From Acidobacteriota bacterium (GTDB taxonomy: Bacteria > Acidobacteriota > Terriglobia > Terriglobales > SCQP01): a stretch of DNA of 64,000 nucleotides. The stretch spans positions 1 to 64,000 of the forward strand of contig DAHVCP010000023.1 in NCBI GenBank assembly GCA_027314025.1. Reading direction: 5' to 3'. Made by a program: the position numbers and the translations under genes. Below, piece by piece: positions 24,704 to 33,423 of the stretch; position 1 is the stretch's first letter, and every line of letters starts with the position of its first letter. The notes below the pieces were generated by a model. The model saw only the letters and a list, made by a program, of their open reading frames with translations, ran no database searches and had not been told where the DNA came from.

Positions 24704-24715
24704 TATGATCAAGGC
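24704..24715 (+). promoter_or_regulatory. Leaderless -10 element of the maltokinase-like gene
   Basis: TATGAT at 24,704-24,709, then exactly six bases (CAAGGC), then the ATG. There is no Shine-Dalgarno. A five-of-six -10 match at this spacing predicts transcription starting at the A of the ATG. Confidence 0.55.
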
Positions 24716-26254
24716 ATGGCCAGCGGAGCAGAAGCACCGCGAGAGATCGTGGGCCGGTGGGCGGAGGCATTGCCGACCTATTTGCCGCCGCGGCGATGGT
24801 TTGCGGACAAGAATCGGGCGATCGAGGCAGTACGGCTGAGGGATACCGCCTGGCTGGCGCCGCCGGCGGCCGGCACGGGACCGGGACTGCTGCTGGCCAT
24901 TGCGCAGGTGGATTTGTCGGGCGGGGTTGGGGCGGCGTATTGGACGCCGGCGGTTTGGAGCCAGACGGAACCGGCGGCGCCGGCCGCCCGGGTGCTGGAC
25001 GGCGCGCAGGGATGGCTGGGCGACGCCATGGCGGCGCTGGAGTTCGCGGCGGCGTGTTTGGCGGCGCTGCGCTCCGGGCGGCGGGTGGGCGGCGAGCATG
25101 GCGTGTTCGTGTTCCACGCCAGCCCCAGCTTGGAGTGGGATTTTCCCGACATGGCCGCGCTGGCGGCCGGGCGGGCGCGGCTGTCGCAGGCGGAACAGAG
25201 CAACTCGACGGTGTTGTACTCCGATGCGGGCGGAACGACGCGGCTGTTGCTGAAATGTTTCCGCCGGCTGGCGCCGGGACTGAACCCGGACGCGGAGGTG
25301 ACGGGATATTTGACCACGCACGGCGGTGTGCATTTGGTTCCGCCGTTGGCGGGAACGATCGAGTATCTTCCCAGCGGCGGAGGCGCGACGCCAGCGGACG
25401 GCGGACTCGGGACGGATTGGACGGTCGGGATATTCCAGGGCTACGTCGCCAACGACGGCGACGGCTGGGAGTGGGTGCTGCGGGCGCTGCGCGCCGCGGC
25501 GCGGGACGGAGGCGCGAGCCGGGAAGCACGGGCGGCGCTGGCCCCGACACTGGAGGCCATCGCGGAGCTAGGGCGCCGCACGGCGGAGATGCACCTCAGC
25601 TTGGCCGCCGCGCCTGCCGCGATGGCCGCCTTCGCGGCGGAGCCCATCCGGCAGGAAGACTGGGCGGAGTGGCGGCAGGCGCTGGAACGGAACGCGGCGG
25701 CAATGGCCACGGAACTGGCGGCGCAAATCGCGGCGCCGGGCGCCGGCGAGGTGGCGCGGCGGTTGGGAGGGCTGAAGTTCCCGGCATTCCCCGACGGCTT
25801 GGCGAAGATTCGCGTGCATGGCGATTTCCACTTGGGGCAAACGCTGCGCACCCGCGACGGCGGCTGGCGGCTTTTCGATTTCGAAGGCGAACCGGCGCGG
25901 CCGCTGGCCGAGCGGCGGCAGAAGCTGTGCGTGCTGAAGGATGTGGCCGGCCTGCTGCGTTCGCTGGATTACGCCGCCGGCGCCGCGTCGCCCGCGGGAC
26001 CGGCGGCGATTCCCGCCTGGCTGGAGACCTGGCGGCTGGAGGCTCGGCAGCGCTTCCAAGCGGCCTATTTCGCCCGCCTCGGCGACGCCCGCCGCGGAGC
26101 CTTGCGGCTGGCGCCGGCGAGCGAGGAAGAGCGGATGGCGGCGCTGAATTTTTTTGAGCTGGAAAAAGCCGTCTACGAGGCCGGATATGAACTGCGGAAC
26201 CGGCCGGATTGGCTGGCGCTGCCATTAGCCGGCCTGGAGCGGCTCCTGCGGTAG
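24716..26254 (+). CDS. Maltokinase-like aminoglycoside-phosphotransferase-fold kinase
   Basis: A 512-residue kinase of the maltokinase (Mak/Pep2) type, which makes maltose-1-phosphate from maltose and ATP for the GlgE alpha-glucan route. The N-terminal cap begins LPTYLPPRRWFADKNR, the characteristic maltokinase opening. The catalytic loop is VHGDFHLGQTL (about residue 370) and the metal-binding segment RLFDFEGEP follows about 20 residues later. The start at 24,716 is fixed by this N terminus and by the TATGAT element; a longer reading from 24,293 is translated repeat DNA. No treS or glgE is in the window. Its TAG stop is followed within 3 nt by a family C repeat. Confidence 0.85.
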   Translation: MASGAEAPREIVGRWAEALPTYLPPRRWFADKNRAIEAVRLRDTAWLAPPAAGTGPGLLLAIAQVDLSGGVGAAYWTPAVWSQTEPAAPAARVLDGAQGWLGDAMAALEFAAACLAALRSGRRVGGEHGVFVFHASPSLEWDFPDMAALAAGRARLSQAEQSNSTVLYSDAGGTTRLLLKCFRRLAPGLNPDAEVTGYLTTHGGVHLVPPLAGTIEYLPSGGGATPADGGLGTDWTVGIFQGYVANDGDGWEWVLRALRAAARDGGASREARAALAPTLEAIAELGRRTAEMHLSLAAAPAAMAAFAAEPIRQEDWAEWRQALERNAAAMATELAAQIAAPGAGEVARRLGGLKFPAFPDGLAKIRVHGDFHLGQTLRTRDGGWRLFDFEGEPARPLAERRQKLCVLKDVAGLLRSLDYAAGAASPAGPAAIPAWLETWRLEARQRFQAAYFARLGDARRGALRLAPASEEERMAALNFFELEKAVYEAGYELRNRPDWLALPLAGLERLLR

Positions 26255-26350
26255 GCGTAGGCGGGGCGATAACCGGCGCATTGCTTCGTTGGGTTTCGCT
26301 CGGGCTCCTCACGTACATCTGGGTACGCTGCGTCGCCCTCGCTTGCCCCG
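26252..26350 (+). repeat. Family C repeat, copy C2, abutting the maltokinase stop codon
   Basis: Starts with TAGGCG at the stop codon itself, then GTAGGCGGGGCGATAACC, GGCGCATTGCTTCG, TTTCGCTCGGGCTCCTC and CGTACAT...GGTACGCTGCGTCGCC. The last part forms a GTAC-centred inverted pair. It reads in the gene's direction. Confidence 0.7.
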
Positions 26351-26423
26351 CCTCGCCCTGCTTGGTTCTCGCCCCGCTCAAATGTCCCCACAGTGAGCCC
26401 AGCGGCTCGGGCCCGTTGTCAGT

Positions 26424-26444
26424 CGGCGGGGCGATAACCGGCGC
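26424..26444 (+). repeat. Family C short copy
   Basis: A second copy of the first 20 bases of family C (GGGGCGATAACCGGCGCA) 167 nt after the first, without the rest of the element. The stretch 26,351-26,604 otherwise holds no recognised gene. Confidence 0.6.
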
Positions 26445-26604
26445 AGGACGGGGGACGAGGGATGGGGGATGGGGGACGAGACGGAGGCTGCGGCGGGCGG
26501 TAAACACTCGGAGCCGCCGCCGCAACCAAGTTCCGGACGAGGCTGAGCGCGGAATCGTCGTGGTAGGGCGCCCGCGCGGACGGTCACTTGCTTCCGTCGC
26601 TTGG

Positions 26605-26872
26605 GGCGGGCCCCAGCCCCGCCTACGGCGGGGCGTCCCGCTTGCGCGGCGGCTGGGCCGGGGACCCCAGCCCGCCCCAGCCCAGCCGGCGCATCGCTCC
26701 ACCCCGACGCGCACCGCTGCGCGTTGGGGACCCCGGCTTTGGGGGCCGCGCCGCCTCGCTGCAGGGCGGGCCGCAGCGACTGCCAGCGCGCCTGCGGCGC
26801 CGGGGAATTTCGCAGCCTTTCCGCGCCTGCTTTGCTCCCCGAGCAAAAGGCGCGGCCCCCGCGAAGGGCGAT
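26605..26872 (+). repeat. Family A structured repeat, copy A8 (full length)
   Basis: A full-length copy: 5' box with loop TAC, central stem CCCCGACGCGCA / TGCGCGTTGGGG, the CGCCTGCGGCGCCGGGGAA segment, the TTTGCTC-CCC-GAGCAAA hairpin and the CGCGG-CCC-CCGCG end. It lies 130 nt upstream of the phosphoesterase gene, same orientation. Confidence 0.85.
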
Positions 26873-27001
26873 GGCTTCGCTGCGCTGCGCGCGCCGCTCG
26901 GGTGCAGCCATTTTTCAGCGGCCACCGGTCCGCCGGTCCGCCTGGAAACCGTGGATGCGCTCGCGCTGCCGCGGGGCTGGCGCGGGCTGGTAGGCTGGAG
27001 A

Positions 27002-27802
27002 TTGCGCATTCTATTCATCGGCGACGTATATGCGGGCCCGGGGCGGGCGATTTTGCGGGCGCAGCTGCCGGTGCTGGCGGAGGAGTACGCGCCGGACGTG
27101 ATCATCGTCAACGGCGAGAACGCCGCCGGCGGTTTCGGCATCACCGGCGCCTTGGCGGATGAGATTTTCGCGCTGGGCGTGGATGTGATCACCACCGGCA
27201 ACCACGCCTGGGACCGGAAGGAAATTTTGCCGTATCTAAGCACCGCGGGGAAGGCGGACTCCAACGCCGCGCGGCTGCTGCGGCCGGCCAACTATCCGCC
27301 CGGGACGCCCGGCCAGGGCGTGTATCAGGGGCGGGGGCGGAACGGGGAGCCGTACGCGGTCATCAATTTGCAGGGCCGAGTCTTCATGCCGGCGTTGGAC
27401 TGCCCCTTCCGCAAGGCGGACGAGCTGCTGGCGGCGCTGCCCGCGGAATGCGCCAACATCGTCGTGGACATGCACGCCGAGGCCAGCAGCGAAAAGCAGG
27501 CGATGGGCTGGCATTTGGCGGGGCGCGCCAGCGTGGTGGTGGGCACGCACACGCATGTGCCCACGGCGGATGAACGCATCCTGCCCGGAGGCACGGCGTT
27601 CCTGACCGACGCGGGCATGACCGGCGCCTTCGCCGGAGTAATCGGAAGCCGCAAGGAAGACGCCTTGGACCGGCTGTTGTGGGGCCGGCCGAACCGGTTG
27701 GAGGCGGCCAGCGGCGATGTGCGTCTATGCGCCCTGCTGGCGGTGACCGAAGGCGGGCGCGCCACGGCCGTGGAACGCATTCAGGTGCTGGCCGGTTCGT
27801 GA
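27002..27802 (+). CDS. YmdB/TIGR00282-family metallophosphoesterase
   Basis: A 266-residue calcineurin-like phosphoesterase of the YmdB type (2',3'-cyclic nucleotide phosphodiesterase activity known in the family). Metal-site motifs are LFIGDVYAGPGR, IVNGENAAGGFG, TTGNHAWDRKE, VVDMHAEASSEK and VVGTHTHVPTADERIL. A TTG start at 27,002 is proposed because homologues begin at the MRILFIGD position; upstream in-frame sequence is repeat A8. TGGTAGGCT lies 5 nt before it, so this may be leaderless, though a GTG at 26,951 is possible. The C terminus is complete. Confidence 0.9.
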   Translation: MRILFIGDVYAGPGRAILRAQLPVLAEEYAPDVIIVNGENAAGGFGITGALADEIFALGVDVITTGNHAWDRKEILPYLSTAGKADSNAARLLRPANYPPGTPGQGVYQGRGRNGEPYAVINLQGRVFMPALDCPFRKADELLAALPAECANIVVDMHAEASSEKQAMGWHLAGRASVVVGTHTHVPTADERILPGGTAFLTDAGMTGAFAGVIGSRKEDALDRLLWGRPNRLEAASGDVRLCALLAVTEGGRATAVERIQVLAGS

Positions 27803-27933
27803 CCGCGGTCAGGCGGAACCGCGCGGGCCGCTTCGCCTGGCAGGACCTCGCCGCCACGGATCCGGACTAGCCGCGGCGTTTCGCCCGGTCTTGGACTCAC
27901 AGCGTCCGGCTGCTCAGTTCCGCGGACCGGCGG

Positions 27934-29406
27934 CTAATGGCGGACGCCGCCGCCATGCGGCGCGCCGCCGCCCATTGGCGCGCCCATGCGCGGTTCGCCC
28001 ATGGGAGCGCCACCCATCGGCATGCCGGAGGGGCCGCCCATGCGGGGCGCGCCCATCGGCCCGGGACCGCCGCGGACGCCGGGCCGCATGCCGAAGGCGC
28101 GCGGCATTTGGCCGTGGCCATAGGCCTGCTCCTGCTGCTGCATCCAGACCGCCTGCCGCTGCCGCTGCAGGTCCTGACGTTGGGTGTGGACCGCCAGCCG
28201 CAGGGCATTCATTTGGGCACGGTTGTAGCGGCCGCTGCGGGCGGCGGTGCGCAGGGCGACCTGGGTGCGGCCCGCAGCGGCGATGCGCGCCTGCATGGCG
28301 TTCCAGGCGGGCGTGGCCAGAATGCGGGTGGGAGCGGTGATGCCGCCGCTGCGGGCCAGGGTGATGCCCGCGACCGGAGCGCGGTGCAGGGCCACCGGGG
28401 GCGCCGGCGGCCGCGGCGGCTGCGCCATGAAACCGCCACCGGTGTAGAGGGCCATGGGATAGGGCTCAAACATCATGCCGCCCATCGGCGACCAGGCCCA
28501 GCCCATGGCGGTGTCCATCCACTGCCCGTAATGGAACGGCGCCCAGCCCCAGGGATAGAACGAGTCCCACATATAGCCCATGGTGGGATCGAAGAACCAC
28601 ATGCCGTCCATGTACGGATTCCAGCCCATCCCCATGCCGGAGGGATACCAGAGATTGCCGTCCCAGTTGCCGTAGGCGCTGAGCATACCGACGCCGTACC
28701 AAGCGTCGCCGTTGAAATCATGGCCGCGGCGGGAGGCGTCAACTTCCATCACCTGATCGCGGTGATGGTTCCATTTGTCCCAGGCGGAGTTGGCCTTGGC
28801 TTTGGTCAACTCGGCGGGCGCCTGTTCGTCGAGCGTCAGCAGATCGCCTTTCTTGAGGCGGTAGGGCTGGCCGGCGGCGGCGACTTCGCTATGGCCGCCC
28901 AGCATCTGGAGGCGGGATTGCCGGCCGTTGACGGTGATCTGGAACTCGGCTTTCTTGCGGGGAACGGTGGCCACGCCCTGGGGAAAAATGGCGCGGAACG
29001 CTTGGCTGTCCTTGGGGTGCAGGGAGAAGAACGCCGTGCCGCGCAGCAACGCCACGCCATTCAGCCGAACGCCCCGCGGCGACAGCGCCAGTTGCTGAAA
29101 AACGACTTTGCTGTTGGGGATGAGGCGGACGGTGGAACCGTCCTCGAACTCCACCTCGGCGCGGCCGCCGGCGCCGGTGCGCAGGGCTTCGCCCTGGGTG
29201 ATGGGCATGTTGGGCAAGGCGCGGCGCCAAGCGGCGCCGGCGGACACCTTGACCTGGGCCTGCCGCGCCAGGCTGACGCGAACGATACGAATATGCGACA
29301 GCTGCGATGCCGCGGATTTGCGGGCGGCCGGCGGAGCGGCGGCCCAGGAGGCGGCGGCCATCAGGACGGCGACGGCGGCGGGAACGGCCAGGCGGAGACG
29401 GTACAT
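27934..29406 (-). CDS. FecR-domain secreted protein with aromatic (DUF6600-like) region and Met/Gly-rich tail
   Basis: A 490-residue exported protein. It has a signal peptide (MYRLRLAVPAAVAVLMAAASWAAA) and a FecR-type domain (about 40-165: GEALRTGAGGRAEVEFEDGS, VRLIPNSKVVFQQL, GTAFFSLHPKDSQAF). A Trp/Tyr-rich block follows at about 215-315 (YGNWDGNLWYPSGMGMGWNP, YPWGWAPFHYGQW), as in DUF6600 proteins. Then comes a basic helical stretch with Gln repeats, and the tail is of MGGAPMGEPRM type. AGGAGG lies six bases before the ATG at 29,406; an adjacent ATG at 29,409 is also possible. The role is unknown; FecR domains here are probably envelope modules, not sigma regulators, since no ECF sigma gene is near. 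Confidence 0.85.
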   Translation of the reverse strand: MYRLRLAVPAAVAVLMAAASWAAAPPAARKSAASQLSHIRIVRVSLARQAQVKVSAGAAWRRALPNMPITQGEALRTGAGGRAEVEFEDGSTVRLIPNSKVVFQQLALSPRGVRLNGVALLRGTAFFSLHPKDSQAFRAIFPQGVATVPRKKAEFQITVNGRQSRLQMLGGHSEVAAAGQPYRLKKGDLLTLDEQAPAELTKAKANSAWDKWNHHRDQVMEVDASRRGHDFNGDAWYGVGMLSAYGNWDGNLWYPSGMGMGWNPYMDGMWFFDPTMGYMWDSFYPWGWAPFHYGQWMDTAMGWAWSPMGGMMFEPYPMALYTGGGFMAQPPRPPAPPVALHRAPVAGITLARSGGITAPTRILATPAWNAMQARIAAAGRTQVALRTAARSGRYNRAQMNALRLAVHTQRQDLQRQRQAVWMQQQEQAYGHGQMPRAFGMRPGVRGGPGPMGAPRMGGPSGMPMGGAPMGEPRMGAPMGGGAPHGGGVRH

Positions 29407-29550
29407 CATGAGCCTCCTACGGGGCAGTGGAACGAATTGCCCTAACCCGATTGTCCGCCCGCCTGACGGCTTGTCAACCCCCGCCAAGGAGCCTTCAGGC
29501 GGGCTTCAGGCAGAGCGCCGCGCGGCTCGGCCTCCGCCCAGCCGTTGATC

Positions 29551-29815
29551 GGCGCGGGCCCCAGCCCCGCCTGCGGCGGGGCGTCCCGCTTGCGCGCCGG
29601 CTGGGCCAGGGACCCCAGCCCGCCCCAGCCCAGCTGGCGCGTCGCTCCACCCCAACGCGCACCGCTGCGCGCTGGGGACCCCGGCTTTGGGAGCCGCGCC
29701 GCTTCGCTGGAGGGCGGGCCGCAGCGATTGCCACCGCGCTTGCGGCGCGGGGGAATTTCGCGGCCCTTCCCCGCCTTCTTTGCTCCCCGAGCAAAAGCCG
29801 CGGCCCCAGCGAGTG
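29551..29815 (+). repeat. Family A structured repeat, copy A9 (full length)
   Basis: A full-length copy just before the TlpA-like gene, same orientation. The central stem is CCCCAACGCGCA / TGCGCGCTGGGG (one mismatch). The 3' hairpin TTTGCTC-CCC-GAGCAAA is intact and the final hairpin is imperfect (CGCGG / CAGCG). Confidence 0.85.
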
Positions 29816-29820
29816 GAGCT

Positions 29821-29833
29821 TACAATGGAAGAC
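29821..29833 (+). promoter_or_regulatory. Possible leaderless -10 element of the TlpA-like gene
   Basis: TACAAT at 29,821-29,826, then seven bases and an ATG at 29,834. The hexamer overlaps the ATG at 29,825, so if it is the promoter the true start is 29,834. A GGAG six bases before 29,825 is the competing evidence. Confidence 0.45.
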
Positions 29834-30649
29834 ATGAGCGAACGGCATTGGGACCACCGCAACGCACGCTGGGCGCGGCCCGGGATTCTGGCTGCACTGG
29901 CGCTGTGCTGCGCGCTGCTGGCAGCCGCTCCGGCGGCGCGGGCGGCGGGCGTGGAGGTGGTGCTGTTCAAAAAGCCCATGGCCACGCCGGCAATGCACCT
30001 GGTGACGGTCGGGGGACGGACGATTCATCTGCGGGCATTGCGCGGCAAGGTGGTGCTGCTGAACTTTTGGGCCACCTGGTGTGGGCCGTGCCGCATGGAG
30101 ATTCCGGAGTTCGAACAACTGCAACGGCAATACCAGGGCCGGATTCAGGTGATCGGCTTGTCCATTGACGAGAGCCCGGCCGCCCAGGTCGCGGCCTTCG
30201 CCCGCCGGCTGGGAGTCAACTATCCGGTGGTGATGGCCAGCAACGCCATTCAAGCGAAGTTCGGCGCGGTGCCGGCGGTGCCGACGACCTTCGTGATTGA
30301 CCGCCAGGGACAGATCGTGCAGCGCGATGTTGGGCTGCACAGCTACGCGGAGTTCAACGCGGTGATTCGCGCCTTGCTGGGCCTGCCCTTCGGCGGCGAG
30401 ATCGTCCGCGTGAACGAAATGAATCCCAACGGCCCAGTGGGCACGACGCAGATACCGGGGCTGATCGCCGCGTTCAAGAAGCTGACGCCCAAGCAGCGGG
30501 AAGAGGCGCTGGCCAAGCTCAACTCCATGCGCTGCACCTGCGGCGGCTGCGAATATTCTCTGGCGAACTGCCGGGTCGAGGACCCGGACTGCGGCGTGAG
30601 CTTGCCGGAGGCGCGGAAGGTGCTGGCCGAAATCGCGCGGTCCAAGTAG
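29825..30649 (+). CDS. TlpA/ResA-like thioredoxin with Cys-rich C-terminal segment
   Basis: A 274-residue exported thioredoxin-fold protein. The signal or anchor segment is [20 protein letters not shown]. The redoxin core has [20 protein letters not shown] (active Cys86 and Cys89 with this start), [17 protein letters not shown] and the cis-Pro loop [12 protein letters not shown]. After the fold, about 60 residues add [21 protein letters not shown], a CxCxxC plus two more Cys pattern. It likely acts as a periplasmic thiol reductant, for example in cytochrome maturation. Start alternatives are 29,825 (weak GGAG) and 29,834 (three residues shorter, leaderless motif). Confidence 0.9.
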   Translation: MEDMSERHWDHRNARWARPGILAALALCCALLAAAPAARAAGVEVVLFKKPMATPAMHLVTVGGRTIHLRALRGKVVLLNFWATWCGPCRMEIPEFEQLQRQYQGRIQVIGLSIDESPAAQVAAFARRLGVNYPVVMASNAIQAKFGAVPAVPTTFVIDRQGQIVQRDVGLHSYAEFNAVIRALLGLPFGGEIVRVNEMNPNGPVGTTQIPGLIAAFKKLTPKQREEALAKLNSMRCTCGGCEYSLANCRVEDPDCGVSLPEARKVLAEIARSK

Positions 30650-30799
30650 ACCCTGCGGCGGCGCGCGCGCGTATACCCTTCGCGCCGCAGCAGTCCTGAT
30701 TGCCGCGTATCCCCCTCCGCCCCGGATGCGCCGATGGCCGGCGCCGGCGGCGCATCGCGCCGCGAGCGGCTAGGCCTTGCTCATAACGCAGGGCGTCTA

Positions 30800-32113
30800 T
30801 TACTCGTAACGCAGAGCGTCTATGGGATGAATGCGCGCGGCTTGGCGGGCGGGATATAAGCCGAAGATGACGCCGACGGCGACGGATACGCCGAAGGCGA
30901 CGGCGATGGAGCCGCCGTTGACGATGGTTTCCCAGCCCGCGGCCCAGGCGATCAGCCGCGAAAGCGCGACGCCGAAGCCGACGCCGATGGCGCCGCCGGT
31001 GAAGGAAATTAAAACCGACTCGATCAGGAACTGGCGCAGGATATCGCCGCGCGTGGCGCCGGTGGCGCGGCGCACGCCGATCTCCCGGGTGCGCTCCAAA
31101 ACCGTGGCGAGCACGATGTTCATGATGCCGATACCGCCGACCAGCAGGGAAATGGCGGCGATGGCGACCATGACCAGGGTGAAGATGCGCTGCGTGCGCG
31201 CCTGCTCGGCCAGAAGGGCGGCGGGGACGACGACGCGAAAATCGGCGACGCCGTGATGCGTGGCATTGAGGATGGCGCGCGCCACGGCCGCCGCGCGGGT
31301 GACGTTGGCGCTGGGACCGAGCGCGATATCAATGCCGTCGAGCGGATCCTTGAAGCTGAAGTTGGCGTCCCAAACGCGGTATTGGAAGGCGGAGATGGGG
31401 GTGTAGATGGCGTCGTTCAGGTCGCCGCCGCCGCTGCCGGGCAGTTGCGCCTGCTGCCGCAGGACGCCGACGACGCGCCACCAGGCGCTGTTGAACTTCA
31501 GATATTTGCCCAGCGCCGGGCCATAACCCAGCAGCTCCACCTTGGCCACCGAGCCGAGAACGCAGACCGCCGCGCCGGCGGCCTGGTCAGTCGCGTCAAA
31601 AAAGCGGCCGGAGGCGAGGCGCAGGCCATGAATGCGGGCATAGGCCGGCACCACGCCCAGCACCTCCGGCAAGGGCCCGCTGGGGGCGGGCAGCAGGCCC
31701 TGCGGCCGCATCTCCCGCCGCGGCGAGATCCACCGCACGCTGGGAACATCGGCTTGCAGCACGCGGAGATCGCTGTCATCCAGGCCGTGCGACAACCGGC
31801 GGCGGCGCTGCAACTGCGCCTGGCTGGTGGCGGGAATGGAGTTGACCAGCAGGTTGTGCAGGCCCATGCGGGCGATCATCTCCAGGGACTGCTGGCGCGC
31901 GCCGGCGCCAATGGCCAGCATGCCGATCACCGCGCCGACGCCGAAGATCATCCCCAGGGCGGTGAGCGCCGTGCGGACCTTTTGCCCCGCCAGATTCTCT
32001 CCGGCCAGCGCCAGGTCGCCGACGTAGCGGCGCCAAGACGCGGCGGGCCGGCCCGCGCCAACAGCTCCGCCCGGCGGGGGATTTGGAGGGCCGAGTACGC
32101 CTTGCGGGCTCAT
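30800..32113 (-). CDS. MacB-type ABC transporter permease
   Basis: A 437-residue inner-membrane permease: an N-terminal helix (about 48-72, LTALGMIFGVGAVIGMLAIG), a MacB periplasmic core (about 75-290), then the FtsX helices with the coupling motif NIVLATVLERTREIGVRRATGA (about 330-352) and two further helices to the end (HPIDALRYE). It is the last gene of a four-gene minus-strand operon. Its ATG overlaps the preceding adaptor's TGA in an ATGA. MacB-type permeases need an ATPase partner, but none is encoded here or next to it, so the ATPase must come from elsewhere or the system is incomplete. Substrate unknown. Confidence 0.9.
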   Translation of the reverse strand: MSPQGVLGPPNPPPGGAVGAGRPAASWRRYVGDLALAGENLAGQKVRTALTALGMIFGVGAVIGMLAIGAGARQQSLEMIARMGLHNLLVNSIPATSQAQLQRRRRLSHGLDDSDLRVLQADVPSVRWISPRREMRPQGLLPAPSGPLPEVLGVVPAYARIHGLRLASGRFFDATDQAAGAAVCVLGSVAKVELLGYGPALGKYLKFNSAWWRVVGVLRQQAQLPGSGGGDLNDAIYTPISAFQYRVWDANFSFKDPLDGIDIALGPSANVTRAAAVARAILNATHHGVADFRVVVPAALLAEQARTQRIFTLVMVAIAAISLLVGGIGIMNIVLATVLERTREIGVRRATGATRGDILRQFLIESVLISFTGGAIGVGFGVALSRLIAWAAGWETIVNGGSIAVAFGVSVAVGVIFGLYPARQAARIHPIDALRYE

Positions 32114-33423
32114 GGCTGCGCCTTTCCAGCGGCCAGGGGATTGCTGAGGGCGATGACCGTGCCCGCCGCGACGCCGGCGATGGCCGCGCGCGTGGCGCCC
32201 TGGCGCAGCACCTTCACCGGCTGGGGCGAAAAGGCGCCGCCGCGCCGCACATAGACGATGGATTTGCCGTTTTGCCGAAAGAGAGCCTCGGCCGGCGCCC
32301 AGAGCACATGGCGCATTTGGCTGAGGACGATTCGCGCCCGCGCGTCCATGCCGGGGCGCAGCGCCGGATCGCTGCCGCGCAGCGCCAGCACGCAGGTTTC
32401 GCTTTGGCCCGCCGAGAACACGTTGCCCTGAAGACCGGAGACGCGCAAGACACGGGCGGAAAAGACCCGGCCCGGCAGCCCCTCGATTTGCACCTCCGCG
32501 CTTTGGCCCTTGGCCACGTACGCGCTGCCCGCTTCGCCCAGGTGCGCCCGCACGCGCAGTTCGCTTAGGTCCGGAATCTCCGCCACCACCGTGCCTGGCG
32601 AGGCCTGAGCGCCGACGTGATACGGCTGGACCGTCATGCCCTGGAAAATGTCCATCATGCCGCTGGTATTCGGCTCAACGGCGACGTAGCCCGCCCGCGC
32701 GGCGCGCAAGGTCATGGCGGCGATATGCCGCCGCGCGGCCGCCGCCTGGCTTTGCGCCTTGGCGGCGGCGGCGAGCTGGATGGCGATCATTCCCCGCCCG
32801 CTGGCCTGCCGCTTGGCCGCGTCGCGCTCCCATTGCCGCAACTCCGCCCGGGCGGAGCGCAGGGTCAGCAGATTTTGCCGCGCGGTCAGCACCGGCAGCA
32901 AGGGGTTTTGGCGCACGGCGATCTTGGCCAACTGCACCTCAAAGCGCGCGTGCTGGAGCGAATACGCGTCCTGGATGGCCTGGGCCCGCGCTTGGTCGCG
33001 CGCGGCGGCAATGTTGGCCCGCGCGGCCTGAGCGGCGTCGAGGGCTTTGGCGAGCTGAAACTGCTCCTGCCCGGTGTTGAAGCGCACCACGACCTCGCCC
33101 GCGTGAACCTCCGTGCCGGCGGGCAGCAACAAACTGATGCGCGGCATGGCGCCGCCGATGCTGGGGGCCAGCAAGCGGTCCGCCTGGCCGCCTTGCAGCG
33201 TGCCCTTGGCGTAGGCGACGATGCGCACGGTTCCGGGCGCAATGCGGAAGGTCGGGATCGCGGCGGGCGCGGCGGATTGCCACGCCCGCCAGCCATACCA
33301 CGCCGCCGCCGCGCCGCCGGCCACAACGGCTGCGGTGACGGCGGCCCAGAGCCAGCGCCGGCGCGAGCGGCGGCGATAGGGAACGGGGGCGGGGGCGACG
33401 GCGCGGGCCGTGTCCGCGCTCAT
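32110..33423 (-). CDS. HlyD/RND-type periplasmic adaptor, third of three
   Basis: A 437-residue membrane-fusion protein anchored by one N-terminal helix (about 24-46, WLWAAVTAAVVAGGAAAAWY). It has a lipoyl/barrel-sandwich half (LLLPAGTEVHAGEVVVRF), a long alpha-helical hairpin (about 115-225, Ala/Gln/Arg-rich), the second lipoyl half (LRAARAGYVAV), a beta-barrel (VRAHLGEAGSAYVAKGQSAE) and a membrane-proximal domain (VLWAPAEALFRQNGKSIVYV). Both ends overlap neighbours by four bases (ATGA), so translation is coupled. It closely follows the domain plan of the upstream adaptor. Confidence 0.9.
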   Translation of the reverse strand: MSADTARAVAPAPVPYRRRSRRRWLWAAVTAAVVAGGAAAAWYGWRAWQSAAPAAIPTFRIAPGTVRIVAYAKGTLQGGQADRLLAPSIGGAMPRISLLLPAGTEVHAGEVVVRFNTGQEQFQLAKALDAAQAARANIAAARDQARAQAIQDAYSLQHARFEVQLAKIAVRQNPLLPVLTARQNLLTLRSARAELRQWERDAAKRQASGRGMIAIQLAAAAKAQSQAAAARRHIAAMTLRAARAGYVAVEPNTSGMMDIFQGMTVQPYHVGAQASPGTVVAEIPDLSELRVRAHLGEAGSAYVAKGQSAEVQIEGLPGRVFSARVLRVSGLQGNVFSAGQSETCVLALRGSDPALRPGMDARARIVLSQMRHVLWAPAEALFRQNGKSIVYVRRGGAFSPQPVKVLRQGATRAAIAGVAAGTVIALSNPLAAGKAQP

